Shown: piece after piece, positions 25,796-34,939 of the stretch
Layout of the letters: each line of letters starts with the position of its first letter
Position numbering within the stretch: the first letter of the stretch is position 1
Origin: Thermosporothrix hazakensis
GTDB taxonomy: Bacteria > Chloroflexota > Ktedonobacteria > Ktedonobacterales > Ktedonobacteraceae
Reading direction: 5' to 3'
NCBI RefSeq assembly: GCF_003253565.1
Contig: NZ_QKUF01000001.1
Coordinates: forward strand, 1,135,867-1,199,866
DNA: 64,000 nt
Position numbers and translations under genes: made by a program
Notes under the pieces: model-generated
Database searches by the model: none
What the model saw: only the letters and a program-made list of their open reading frames with translations
What the model was told of the DNA's origin: nothing

Positions 25796-27403
25796 CTAGG
25801 GCTTACTGAGCGTGGCGGCCTTACCGCTGGCACTGAGCACCAATCCGATGGTGCTCCCCTCTTCCATTAAGGTTCCTGCGGGCGGCTCCTGCCTCAATAC
25901 AAAGCCAGGGGGGACACCCATTCCCGGGTCTGGCTCCTCCGCCAGCACGGAGACATCAAAACCGCACTCCTGCGCGTAGGCGATCGCCGTTAGTATGTCC
26001 TTTTCACGTAAATCGGGAGCTCCTCTGCCCCGCGTTCGGGCCTCCAGTTGTCGGAACATGGTTCCAAACCAGAGCTTCATCTTTTCCTTTTCTTCGTTCT
26101 CTTTCTTGGCCTTGTCGTAGCGATCCTTGAACCCCTTGATTCCCTGAATCTCATCCATGAGCGAGAAGGGATCATCAACCGTGCGCAACACAATATCGGG
26201 ATTGTTTCCCGGCGTCTCAATATACAGGTTGCCAACATCCAAAAAGCGCTCTAACAGATTGGAGACCTGCACCTTCAAATTCACGATCTTGGAGTACTCT
26301 GTCTCAACACGACGCTCAAACAGCAGCACGAAATGGCGGTTGATGTCGATAATGCGCTTGTTCGTAAGGATATACAAATCATCGACATAGTTCATGTAGA
26401 TGAGGAGCATGGCGACCAGACAGCCAACAACAAGCATCCCCATGATAAACCACCAGTAGACCTGAATGGACGGTGTAATGATACCACTGGCAGGTGACAA
26501 AAAGGCTACTGGCAGCACCAGCAACAGGATCAAAAACGGAATCGCCAGATTTCGCCAGAGCACGTAGCGCGACCGCTGAATATACTTCACGGTATATTCC
26601 CCAGAGCTGTAGCGCACACCGGCAGGAATACGAAGAATTCCGCCAAAGGTACGCCGCGGGCCCCGGAAGCGCTCTCCCTCTCCCGGTGGAGGTGGTAAAT
26701 CCGCGTCTGCATTTTCCAGCGAGGGAACCTCTTTCCCTTTCGAAAGCTCTTCAAGAACAGCCGCCATCACCGGATCTTCTGGCATGGGCTGCTCTTTCTT
26801 CGGCGCCCCGGACTTCTTTGCTTTGACGTCTTCACTGATATCATGCAGGGCGTCCCTGACCCGTTTGGGATTGGGGACATCCTCCATAATCAGTTCACCA
26901 CCATCAAGGTACACATAGACGGTCCCATAGTGGAAGACATGTCCCAGAAGCGAGTTAAAGCCGATTCCAACCTGCTCGATCTTGTCGTTGGAGACCTCTT
27001 TGCGCGTTGGTTGAAACAGGCCACGCGTGTTGATAATACGCTTGTTCGTGATAATAAACGACTCAAACCACCAGGCAACCAGATCGCGAGACGCGAACAT
27101 CACAGCAAAGACAAGAAACACCAGAAACGCTACTCCGCAAAGCGCCCACCAAATCAGTGGATCACCCGGGAGAATAGTACTCATCCAGAGGAGCAGTATC
27201 AATACCAGCGCCGAGGCTATCGCGGGCAAAGCAGGACGCACCATAAAACACCAGTGCTTGCGCACCACCATCCGCACCACTTCACCCGGCTGCTGTCCTG
27301 AGAAGTACCACTTTCGATCTGCCCCGCGCCGAAAATGGGATATACGCCAGCCAGAACGTTTCCGTTGTCCGCCAGCCGTGTTGTTCCCGGATTTCTCGGC
27401 CAT
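25796..27403 (-). CDS. Membrane protein with two bacterial PH (bPH_2) domains and a C-terminal PASTA domain
   Basis: A 535-residue protein. Membrane segments near 50-100 (ALPAIASALVLILLLWMST, ALCGVAFLVFLVFAVMFAS) are followed by a bPH_2 domain (FIITNKRIINTRGLFQPTRK, FGTVYVYLDGG-like core). A charged linker with Pro/Gly leads to a second pair of membrane segments (about 270-330) and a second bPH_2 domain (LYILTNKRIIDINRHFVLLF, VNLKVQVSNLLERFLDVGNL). The last 60 residues (DILTAIAYAQECGFDVSVLA, PPGFVLRQEPPAGTLMEEGS) form a PASTA-like fold usually seen on Ser/Thr kinases and penicillin-binding proteins. By topology this PASTA domain appears cytoplasmic, which is odd. Function is unknown. It is downstream of the CvpA-like gene on the same strand. 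Confidence 0.82.
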   Translation of the reverse strand: MAEKSGNNTAGGQRKRSGWRISHFRRGADRKWYFSGQQPGEVVRMVVRKHWCFMVRPALPAIASALVLILLLWMSTILPGDPLIWWALCGVAFLVFLVFAVMFASRDLVAWWFESFIITNKRIINTRGLFQPTRKEVSNDKIEQVGIGFNSLLGHVFHYGTVYVYLDGGELIMEDVPNPKRVRDALHDISEDVKAKKSGAPKKEQPMPEDPVMAAVLEELSKGKEVPSLENADADLPPPPGEGERFRGPRRTFGGILRIPAGVRYSSGEYTVKYIQRSRYVLWRNLAIPFLILLLVLPVAFLSPASGIITPSIQVYWWFIMGMLVVGCLVAMLLIYMNYVDDLYILTNKRIIDINRHFVLLFERRVETEYSKIVNLKVQVSNLLERFLDVGNLYIETPGNNPDIVLRTVDDPFSLMDEIQGIKGFKDRYDKAKKENEEKEKMKLWFGTMFRQLEARTRGRGAPDLREKDILTAIAYAQECGFDVSVLAEEPDPGMGVPPGFVLRQEPPAGTLMEEGSTIGLVLSASGKAATLSKP

Positions 27404-27497
27404 TCGTCACCTCAACACTTCACGCTTGCCGACCGCTATACACTCACACTGTTTGCTAACACGGTCATTGAGATTCTACAAAGAATGGAGAATGGTT

Positions 27498-28067
27498 CTA
27501 CTTTTTGGCCTGCTTTGCACGTGCGGCAACTAACGCAATGATTACAGCGACAATCGCAATCAAGAAAAGGACAGGAATATAATTTGCTGGATCAGGAGCC
27601 TGCACTGCAACGGAAAGAAGAGATTGCCCGCTCGGCGATTTTGGGATCATGCTGCTCAGGTACGCCATCACAAAGGCCCCGGAAATAATCCCGGGAATCA
27701 CACCGAGAAAGCGCTCCTGAGGGACACCCGGCTTGGGGAAAGCCTTATTCCCGAGGAAATAGCCGAGCAAAACAATCGCCATGAACAGCACAATCGACCC
27801 CCACGGGCCGCCAAGAAAGTTGCTTGTTGATGCGTCCGGCTGGGGCGCATTCGCCTGTGAGCCGGTGATAAGAAACGAAAAGATCTGAGGTAAGCGGCTG
27901 ATAAATTGACTGAAGCCTCTTCCGCTATCCGGCCGAATGAGAAAAACTGCCAGCAGCACGGCAACCAGGGATATCAGTTCACGCTTCCACCCCCTTATAA
28001 AGCCTATCACTATAAATGCCAGAATGGCTACAAAAAAACACTGTTGATCCGTAAAAGGCAAAACCAT
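27498..28067 (-). CDS. CvpA-like membrane protein
   Basis: A 189-residue protein with four to five hydrophobic helices. The opening FIVIGFIRGWKRELISLVAV resembles the CvpA signature (G-x-x-RG-x-x-[RK]E). CvpA proteins are linked to colicin V export and envelope integrity, but the similarity here is limited to topology and this motif. ATG 28067 is chosen over a GTG at 28079 because AAGGGAG abuts that GTG and is better spaced for the ATG. It ends 94 bases before the bPH_2 gene and may be co-transcribed with it. Confidence 0.7.
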   Translation of the reverse strand: MVLPFTDQQCFFVAILAFIVIGFIRGWKRELISLVAVLLAVFLIRPDSGRGFSQFISRLPQIFSFLITGSQANAPQPDASTSNFLGGPWGSIVLFMAIVLLGYFLGNKAFPKPGVPQERFLGVIPGIISGAFVMAYLSSMIPKSPSGQSLLSVAVQAPDPANYIPVLFLIAIVAVIIALVAARAKQAKK

Positions 28068-28079
28068 AACGCTCGTCAC

Positions 28080-28489
28080 TCCCTTAGGGCTACAGTATCA
28101 CGGCCATACTACGCGCCTGTCTGTGTGACAACAAGATGATACTACTCTCCCGCAAATCCCGCTCTTGCATTAAATCATACCACAGGTTATCTTGAAAACA
28201 TAGGGCAGAACAGGGTGAATTTTGTATCAACTTGTCATGCAGCATTTTAATCCCTAAACATACCATTACCAGAGGGTAAAAACTCGCTTCAATGACCCAA
28301 ATGTGCTATACTATAGATGTATGCTGGATTCAATATTGATGCTTGTTCAGAGGTGCGATGCATGCGCCCTCTAACTGCAAAAATACAGTATCTTCTTTGT
28401 CCCCTCCAGGCCTTCATAAAGCGAAAGAGCACTACAATCCGACGTCGCCGGTGGGCTATGTCTGATTTTTTTTGTGAGGATGTTTTTCA
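28080..28489. other. 410-base gap upstream of gyrA
   Basis: No gene is supported. It carries an extended -10 (TGC TATACT, 28304-28312) about 180 bases before gyrA and an unusually long AT-rich leader. A 60-codon open frame at 28317-28499 lacks a ribosome-binding site and runs into gyrA. Confidence 0.5.
28304..28312 (+). promoter_or_regulatory. Extended -10 promoter for gyrA
   Basis: TGCTATACT: extended TG motif plus TATACT (28307-28312). No strong -35 is visible. Confidence 0.45.
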
Positions 28490-31033
28490 ATGGAACTAGG
28501 TAACATAAAAACGGTCAATATTGTTGAGCAAATGACGGGTGCCTATCTCGATTACTCGATGAGCGTCATCGTCAGCCGGGCGCTCCCCGACATTCGAGAC
28601 GGGCTCAAGCCTGTACACCGTCGTATTCTCTACGCAATGGAACAAATGGGCCTGCAATCCACGCGCCAATTTCGTAAATGTGCAGGTACTGTTGGAGAGG
28701 TTCTGAAAAGTTACCATCCCCACGGCGACGCGCCCGTGTACGAAGCGCTGGTCCGTATGGCACAGCCCTGGTCTATGCGCTATCCCCTGGTCCTCGGACA
28801 GGGAAACTTCGGCTCGCAAGATGATGATCCCCCGGCAGCCATGCGCTACACTGAGGCCAAAATGGCGGCAATTGCCGACGAACTGTTGCGCGATATCGAG
28901 AAAGATACCGTCGATTTTCGCGCAAACTACGATAACACAGGGAAAGAACCGACCGTTCTTCCGGCTCGTCTGCCCAATCTGCTCTTGAACGGCTCTACCG
29001 GCATTGCTGTCGGTATGGCAACGAATATTCCCCCCCATAACCTGAACGAGGTCTGCGATGGCATCGCTTACCTGATTGATCATCCCGATGCCACCACCGA
29101 AGATCTCTCTCGCATTATTCGCGGGCCAGATTTCCCGACCGGCGGCATCATCCAGGGCCGTGAGGGTATCCGCAATATGTACGCAAATGGACGGGGGCGA
29201 GTTGTAATTCGCGCCCGTACGCAGATTGAGGAATCTGAACGCGGCCGCATCAGCATTATTGTGACCGAGCTTCCCTATCAGGTCAACAAGGCTGAGCTGG
29301 TCAAGAAAATTGCTGAGCTCACACGTGACAAGAAGATCGACGGCATCTCCGAGATTCGCGATGAGTCCGACCGCCGGGGCATGCGTGTGGTCATCGAACT
29401 CAAACGTGATGCCAATCCTCACAGCGTCCTGAACTCGCTCTTCAAGTACACCGCAATGCAGAGCTCGTTCCACGCCAATATGCTGGCACTGGTCGATCAG
29501 CAGCCACAGACGCTGACGCTCAAGAAGTTCTTGCAGCACTACATCTCGCATCGCGAGTCAGTCATCACACGCCGAACCCAATTCGACCTGAAAAAGGCCG
29601 AGGCACGCCGCCACATCCTCGAAGGGCTCAAACTCGCTCTCGACCACCTGGATGCGGTTATCAACACGATTCGCAATTCCAGGCGCGATACCGCAGGTCT
29701 GGCCGAAGAACTACAGACAACCTTTGGCTTCTCGAACGAGCAGGCAAGGGCGGTCCTGGATATGCGCCTCTCCAGCCTGGCCGCACTGCAACGGCAGAAA
29801 ATCGAAGACGAGTTGCAGGAAGTTCAGCGCCATATCCACTACTATCAGATGGTGTTGAGCGATATCAATGAAGTTCGCAAGATCATCAAGCAGGACCTTG
29901 AGGATCTGAAAGAGAAGTATGGCGACCCACGGCGCACCGAGATTCAGGAAGCTGAAGTCACCGAGTTCAAGGATGAGGACCTCATTCCGAACGAGGAAGC
30001 AGTTGTCACGCTTACTGAGAAGGGCTATATCAAGCGCCTGCCATCCAACACCTATCGCGCACAGCGCCGGGGTGGACGCGGCGTTACAGGTATGGTTACA
30101 CGCGAGGATGATGCCGTCCGTCACCTGCTTGTCACCCATGCGCATGACAGCCTGCTCTTCTTTACCGATCGTGGGCGCGTCTTCCAGCTTCGCACCTTTG
30201 AGCTACCCGATGTCAGCCGCACCGCACGCGGTGAGCATCTCATCAATCTGATCTCGATTGAGCAGCGCGAACGCGTCACAGCGATTGTCTCTGTCCCGAA
30301 AGACGTAAGCCGTGACTATATGATTCTGGCAACCCGCAAGGGCGAGGTCAAGAAAACGGCTATGTCCGAATTTGAGGTCGTACGCCGTGCCGGCCTGATC
30401 GCAATGAATCTTGAAGATGATGATGAGCTGATCGGCGCCAAGCTTGCTCGCGAAGATGATGACGTGCTACTTGTCACCGCTCATGGCCATGCCACCCGCT
30501 TTGCCGTCAACCAGCTTCGGCGGGCTTCCCGCACCAGCGGCGGTGTCCGTGGTATCCGGCTTGAGGATGGCGATCGCGTGGTATCGCTCAACGTGGCCCG
30601 GAAAGATAGCGAGGACAGCGAGGTGCTTGCCGTTACTGAGAAAGGCTATGGAAAGCGCACCTCTCTGAGCGAGTACCCGCTGCGTGGACGTGGTGGCACC
30701 GGTGTGATCACCTTCCGCATCACCAATAAAACGGGCCCTCTGGCGGCGGCACGTATCATTACTGAGAAGGATAACGATCTGATGATTGTGTCCGCAAACG
30801 GAGTGGTAATCCGTACAGATGTTAATCTGGTGAAGCAGTCCAGCCGCATTACGCAGGGCGTGATCCTGATGAATGTTGCCGATGGGGATGCGGTCGTTTC
30901 AATCGCGACGACAAATGGCAAACGTCCTCAGGACACCACTGAGGAGTTCGACGAGAACACCGTTTCCGAACAGGAAGCAACAGAACCCGTTACGACAGAC
31001 TCAACAACAGAAACCGTTGAGGAGCAGGAATAA
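28490..31033 (+). CDS. gyrA: DNA gyrase subunit A
   Basis: An 847-residue type IIA topoisomerase breakage-reunion subunit. The catalytic tyrosine is Y120 in [10 protein letters not shown]. The N-terminal signature [20 protein letters not shown] and the C-terminal pinwheel, with the GyrA box QRRGGRG in [14 protein letters not shown], identify it as GyrA rather than ParC. At the quinolone-contact positions the sequence is [10 protein letters not shown]: Ala instead of the E. coli Ser83 and Glu instead of Asp87. It ends in an acidic Thr/Glu-rich tail of about 40 residues. gyrB is not adjacent. GTGAGGAT precedes the start. A strong terminator follows. Confidence 0.96.
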   Translation: MELGNIKTVNIVEQMTGAYLDYSMSVIVSRALPDIRDGLKPVHRRILYAMEQMGLQSTRQFRKCAGTVGEVLKSYHPHGDAPVYEALVRMAQPWSMRYPLVLGQGNFGSQDDDPPAAMRYTEAKMAAIADELLRDIEKDTVDFRANYDNTGKEPTVLPARLPNLLLNGSTGIAVGMATNIPPHNLNEVCDGIAYLIDHPDATTEDLSRIIRGPDFPTGGIIQGREGIRNMYANGRGRVVIRARTQIEESERGRISIIVTELPYQVNKAELVKKIAELTRDKKIDGISEIRDESDRRGMRVVIELKRDANPHSVLNSLFKYTAMQSSFHANMLALVDQQPQTLTLKKFLQHYISHRESVITRRTQFDLKKAEARRHILEGLKLALDHLDAVINTIRNSRRDTAGLAEELQTTFGFSNEQARAVLDMRLSSLAALQRQKIEDELQEVQRHIHYYQMVLSDINEVRKIIKQDLEDLKEKYGDPRRTEIQEAEVTEFKDEDLIPNEEAVVTLTEKGYIKRLPSNTYRAQRRGGRGVTGMVTREDDAVRHLLVTHAHDSLLFFTDRGRVFQLRTFELPDVSRTARGEHLINLISIEQRERVTAIVSVPKDVSRDYMILATRKGEVKKTAMSEFEVVRRAGLIAMNLEDDDELIGAKLAREDDDVLLVTAHGHATRFAVNQLRRASRTSGGVRGIRLEDGDRVVSLNVARKDSEDSEVLAVTEKGYGKRTSLSEYPLRGRGGTGVITFRITNKTGPLAAARIITEKDNDLMIVSANGVVIRTDVNLVKQSSRITQGVILMNVADGDAVVSIATTNGKRPQDTTEEFDENTVSEQEATEPVTTDSTTETVEEQE

Positions 31034-31053
31034 ACTGCCTGCTTTCTCGAAAG

Positions 31054-31094
31054 AAGCAAAGAAGCCCTGGTCTCTTGTCAGGGCTTCTTTGCTT
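31054..31094. terminator. Bidirectional terminator after gyrA
   Basis: A long near-perfect stem with core GCAAAGAAGCCCTG (31056-31069) and CAGGGCTTCTTTGC (31079-31092), nine-base loop. It serves gyrA and the convergent gene ending at 31094. Confidence 0.85.
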
Positions 31095-31477
31095 TAGTTC
31101 AACTGAATCGAAATGGCTCTTGTTTCGCGACGCAGGCGTTTGCCTGAACGCACCTGTCTGGCCGCGGTACGATCTTTTTGCGCCTCAACCTTAATCATCG
31201 GGAATGGACGATGAAATTCTTCGGCCATTGCCTCGGCCTTTTGCTCCGACAATAGCGCCCGCTGCTCATAGGCACGGGCCAGAATATCCCGCTTTACCTC
31301 GTCTGCAACCTCTGTAAGCAGCAGGTAAGCCAGCGTGAATTCTGGTTTTCCCTGCTCAGCATAGGTATCGGCACAGGTCAGGCCGTCAGCTCCTTGCTCA
31401 AGCTGCTCATTCGCCAGTCGTAGAAACACATCCTTTAGCGTGTCCCGATAGAGTTCGTTAAATGACCCGTCTGCCAT
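31094..31477 (-). CDS. Hypothetical protein, 127 aa
   Basis: I do not recognise this small soluble protein. It is highly helical and charged (NELYRDTLKDVFLRLANEQL, AYEQRALLSEQKAEAMAEEF), with a basic C-terminus (RQVRSGKRLRRETR). One Cys is present. There is no membrane segment. AGGAG lies upstream of the ATG. It is monocistronic between the gyrA terminator and the glycosyltransferase gene. The start and coding character look sound; function is open. Confidence 0.72.
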   Translation of the reverse strand: MADGSFNELYRDTLKDVFLRLANEQLEQGADGLTCADTYAEQGKPEFTLAYLLLTEVADEVKRDILARAYEQRALLSEQKAEAMAEEFHRPFPMIKVEAQKDRTAARQVRSGKRLRRETRAISIQLN

Positions 31478-31567
31478 GCCAAAAATACTCCTGTTCTCCT
31501 CTTGTCGAATCCTTGTCTATATTAGCTCTCGTCTCAATACTACCACAAATTGCATGCTCTATGCCCC

Positions 31568-33220
31568 TCACGGCGTTGTCTCATAGAGATAGATCGAGAC
31601 AGTCCGCGAGGTATACTGCGCGTTCTTGTGGAAATGTTGATCCATCCAGCTCAGCGCCTGCTCCAGACGAGCCGAAGCCGCGTCATCACGCACACGTCCG
31701 ACAATGAAGAAGATGCGCGCGTGTTTCTGGCCGTATCGCTGTAGTGCCGCCGGATCAACGGCCTCATCCGGTCCAGCGGAACGCAGAGGACCAAACATCT
31801 GCCAGGAGAAGGCCCCGGGGCTCTCAGGCTCGAAATGAGCGGGACCAGGATACGCGTGCAGATAGTATTCAACCGCGATCTGACATCCCTGCTGCACTGT
31901 ATTGTCATAGCATACCAGGCCGTCCTCTGTCCGGGCGCGCTCCTGCATCCAATGCGTGGCCGCATTCCAGTCTTCCACCTGCGCGCTGCGATAATAGTAG
32001 CTCGTTCCTGTCAGAGCCAACGCCAGCAACACCAGCAGACAGATCCCCCTGAGCCACACCTGACGCAGTGCCGCGATCCCCACTCCCGCCAGCAACAGGA
32101 AGGGAGGCACAACCGTTACCAGATAACGTGCAGAAAAGAGCCGCCAGGGACTCAACGACACCACATAAGCGATCACAATGGGCAGCAGGAACCAGCACAA
32201 CAGTGCCCAGACGATCGGCACCACCGATCCAGGCACTCCGTATAGCTTGTTGATACGTCCCTTGAACGAGACAAAACGTAGCAACGCCACACTGATGCCA
32301 ACAAGCGCGATCAGAGCCAGCACCACCAGAAAATACTTTTGATAGCCGCCAATGGTATAGAGCAGGTTTACAATCTCAGCCAGGTGCGGCGCTGGTAGCC
32401 AGCCCGTCTTAGCCCCACGCGGAATGAGCAGCGCCAGCGGAATACTCAGTACACCTACGGTCAGCACGCTGATACCAAGCGGCACTTTCTGAGCCATGAT
32501 GCGCTCTCGCCATTCCTGACTGAGCAAGGCCATGACGAGCAGCCCGACCAGTTGCCCGCATAGAATCAACCAGCTGAACATATGAGCATAGATCGCGCCG
32601 ATCAGGGCCAGCACATGGCAGATCCACCAGCGTTTCTTCTGTTGGGTCAATCCCTCAAAGAGGGCAGACCAGGCCAGGCAGAGGAGCAAGACTTGCAAGG
32701 CATATGCACGCGTTTGCTGTGCATAGGTGAGCTGTAAAAAGTTGCATGCATAGAGGAGAACACCAACCGTCGCGGCCAGCAGGCCGAGATAACGCGAGGC
32801 CCAGAAATAAAGGATCAGTCCGCTACAAGCCATGAAGAGAGCAGAAGGAAGCCGAACCACAGCCTCTGTTGGCAAGATCCCGAACCATCCCATGATTTGA
32901 AGCCATCCATGCAGCAAGAGATGATACAGGCTCATGTTCGGTTCCGCGTCAGTCACCAGATGCCAGACCTGAGAGAACGGAAGACGCGCAAGTTCAACCG
33001 AAAAGGCTTCATCAAACCAGATACTTGGTTGTCCCAGGCGGAAGAGATCCAGCACCAGCATGCCCCCAAAGAGGACCAGACCGATCAGCAGCCGCCAGGA
33101 GAGACGGGCACTCACCCCGGAATGCGCTTTCCTGTCCAGTTTATCACTCAATGAGCCTACCGTTCCGCTGCCTGCCACCATATCCCCGCTGTTTTTCTTC
33201 TGTATTCTGTGAGAATCCAT
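31568..33220 (-). CDS. GT39/ArnT-like membrane glycosyltransferase
   Basis: About 550 residues with some ten to twelve membrane helices. The first extracytoplasmic loop has the GT-C acidic motif SIWFDEAFSVELARLP and, further on, AEPNMSLYHLLLHGWLQIMG, the layout of dolichyl-phosphate-mannose-type and ArnT transferases that use polyprenyl-phosphate sugars. The C-terminal soluble domain (about 440-550) is periplasmic. ATG 33220 is preferred over GTG 33226 because AAAGG is better spaced. Acceptor and sugar are unknown; a second GT-C gene (PIG-V type) is transcribed divergently 460 bases away. Confidence 0.87.
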   Translation of the reverse strand: MDSHRIQKKNSGDMVAGSGTVGSLSDKLDRKAHSGVSARLSWRLLIGLVLFGGMLVLDLFRLGQPSIWFDEAFSVELARLPFSQVWHLVTDAEPNMSLYHLLLHGWLQIMGWFGILPTEAVVRLPSALFMACSGLILYFWASRYLGLLAATVGVLLYACNFLQLTYAQQTRAYALQVLLLCLAWSALFEGLTQQKKRWWICHVLALIGAIYAHMFSWLILCGQLVGLLVMALLSQEWRERIMAQKVPLGISVLTVGVLSIPLALLIPRGAKTGWLPAPHLAEIVNLLYTIGGYQKYFLVVLALIALVGISVALLRFVSFKGRINKLYGVPGSVVPIVWALLCWFLLPIVIAYVVSLSPWRLFSARYLVTVVPPFLLLAGVGIAALRQVWLRGICLLVLLALALTGTSYYYRSAQVEDWNAATHWMQERARTEDGLVCYDNTVQQGCQIAVEYYLHAYPGPAHFEPESPGAFSWQMFGPLRSAGPDEAVDPAALQRYGQKHARIFFIVGRVRDDAASARLEQALSWMDQHFHKNAQYTSRTVSIYLYETTP

Positions 33221-33682
33221 ACTCACCCTTTACTTCTTTGTGATACAGTTTCTTTATGTCACCCGGTCCTCTCCTTCCTCCGAAACCATTTTCCACCTAC
33301 CGGCTCAACTTCAGCTTACTATACCACCTGGATGCTTTCTTTCTATACTTTGTAGCACAAGGGGCCCATTTTGAGAAAGACAGCGAAGGACGACCCACCA
33401 AACTTCATAGCATCTGCACAATGCTCCTCTTCATATTACTCCATCTCTACCATTTAAAAATTGAAAAGCATGATACTATCTTCCATAATTTCTCTTATCC
33501 TCCAGAGATAGTGTTACTCGCCTCTTCTTTTTCCGTTTGAATCAACAAGCACAACCATAAGAAAGGAAGAACAGGCAAGGATGCACCATCCAGAAGCATA
33601 CTTTGTGCCTGCCAGAAACACATATGGGTGCTCCTGAAAGGGGACGCACCTGTTATCGGCAGCTAGTCAGGATAAAGGTTAC
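33221..33682. other. Divergent intergenic region between two GT-C genes
   Basis: About 460 bases. It contains a plus-strand promoter (33461-33489). A 94-codon open frame at 33256-33540 has no domain and no clear ribosome-binding site; I do not call it. Confidence 0.5.
33461..33489 (+). promoter_or_regulatory. Promoter for the PIG-V-like gene
   Basis: -35 TTGAAA (33461-33466), 17-base spacer, -10 CATAAT (33484-33489); about 190 bases before the ATG. Confidence 0.5.
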
Positions 33683-34939
33683 ATGGATCTATCGAACGAC
33701 GCACACACCCAGAATATTCCTCTGGAGCCAATATTTCCGGCACCACTTCCCATCACCGAATTTCAGCAACAGCTTGCGCCCACCCGCCCGGCTCAGGTCT
33801 TTCGCCCCTGGCAAAAAGCGGCTCTGGCTGTCCTTCCACTCTATACTGCAACACATATTGCCTATTTTCTACTCACCTATTTGAGTAGTCTTTTTCATCT
33901 GGAAAATTTTACGCAGAAATCCCTGGCATTACCCATGCTCCTCTCATGGTGGGGACGCTGGGACACTGACCATTTTGTATTTATTGCCAGTAAGGGCTAT
34001 GACGAGGCCTGGCGGACCGCATTTTTTCCGCTCTATCCCCTATTTGAATCTGGCCTGGCCCTCCTCACCCGAAACGCGCTGGTGGCTGGGCTGCTGCTTT
34101 CTAACCTGGCCCTCTTCGGTGTCTTTGTCATATTGTATCGTCTGGTTGAGCGTGATTTTGGCACCATCCTGGCCGCCCGAACAACGCTCTATCTGGCACT
34201 CTTTCCGACGGCCTTCTTTCTCTCAGCAGCCTACAACGAATCGCTCTTCCTGTTCTTTACCCTGCTCTGCTTTTACCAGATTCGCAAAGGGCGCTGGTGG
34301 CTGGCGGGTCTGGTAGGCTTCCTTGCCTGCCTGACGCGCTCCGCTGGAATCCTGCTCTGTCTGCCCTTCTGCTATGACTATCTGCGTCAGCATGGGTGGA
34401 ACTGGCGGGCGCTGCGGCTGGATGGCCTGAGCGTACTGCTATTACCCACCGGTTTGGGGCTCTTCGCGCTCTATTGCTGGTATCGCTTCGGCGATCCGCT
34501 GGCCTTTTCCCATGCACAGGCGGGCTGGAATCGCGTTCTGAGTCTGCCCGGCTATGGTTTCCTGAAGGCGTTCGGCGTGATTCGTCAACAGCCGCTTCTG
34601 GGCTTTGCCTCAATCCATAACGTCATTGATCTCAGCACCGGGCTTATCTTGCTTGCGCTCACAGCCCTGACGTTTGTTGGCCCCTGGAAGTTCAGCGCCC
34701 GCGAGCGGGTCTACGCGCTCTATGGGCTTGTCGCTTATCTCTTTCTGATCCTCTTTCCCTCATACGATGGCTTTCCGCTCCAATCGCTCTCACGGTTAGT
34801 GCTGGAGCTCTTTCCAGCCTTTATCGTCCTGGCAAAGCTTGGGATGCAGAAACAGGTTCACCTGCACTATCTGGTACTGGCAAGCTCCTTGCAAGCCTTT
34901 TTTCTACTACAATTTCTGGTTGGCTTCTGGACTGTTTAG
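33683..34939 (+). CDS. PIG-V-like mannosyltransferase (GT-C membrane protein)
   Basis: A 418-residue membrane protein with about ten helices. The first loop has WWGRWDTDHFVFIASKGYDE and FFPLYPLFE, the acidic WD and FPLYP motifs of the PIG-V (GPI mannosyltransferase II) family, whose bacterial members are thought to use polyprenyl-phosphate mannose for surface glycans or proteins. YNESLFLFFTLLCFYQIRKG and LTRSAGILLCLPF are also typical. The start has AAAGGT upstream. Its stop codon overlaps the stop of the convergent CoA-transferase by four bases. Confidence 0.88.
   Translation: MDLSNDAHTQNIPLEPIFPAPLPITEFQQQLAPTRPAQVFRPWQKAALAVLPLYTATHIAYFLLTYLSSLFHLENFTQKSLALPMLLSWWGRWDTDHFVFIASKGYDEAWRTAFFPLYPLFESGLALLTRNALVAGLLLSNLALFGVFVILYRLVERDFGTILAARTTLYLALFPTAFFLSAAYNESLFLFFTLLCFYQIRKGRWWLAGLVGFLACLTRSAGILLCLPFCYDYLRQHGWNWRALRLDGLSVLLLPTGLGLFALYCWYRFGDPLAFSHAQAGWNRVLSLPGYGFLKAFGVIRQQPLLGFASIHNVIDLSTGLILLALTALTFVGPWKFSARERVYALYGLVAYLFLILFPSYDGFPLQSLSRLVLELFPAFIVLAKLGMQKQVHLHYLVLASSLQAFFLLQFLVGFWTV

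Noticed and set aside
28496..29551. 351-codon minus-strand frame inside gyrA
   Set aside because: Antisense shadow of a highly conserved gene; no start signal or recognisable fold.
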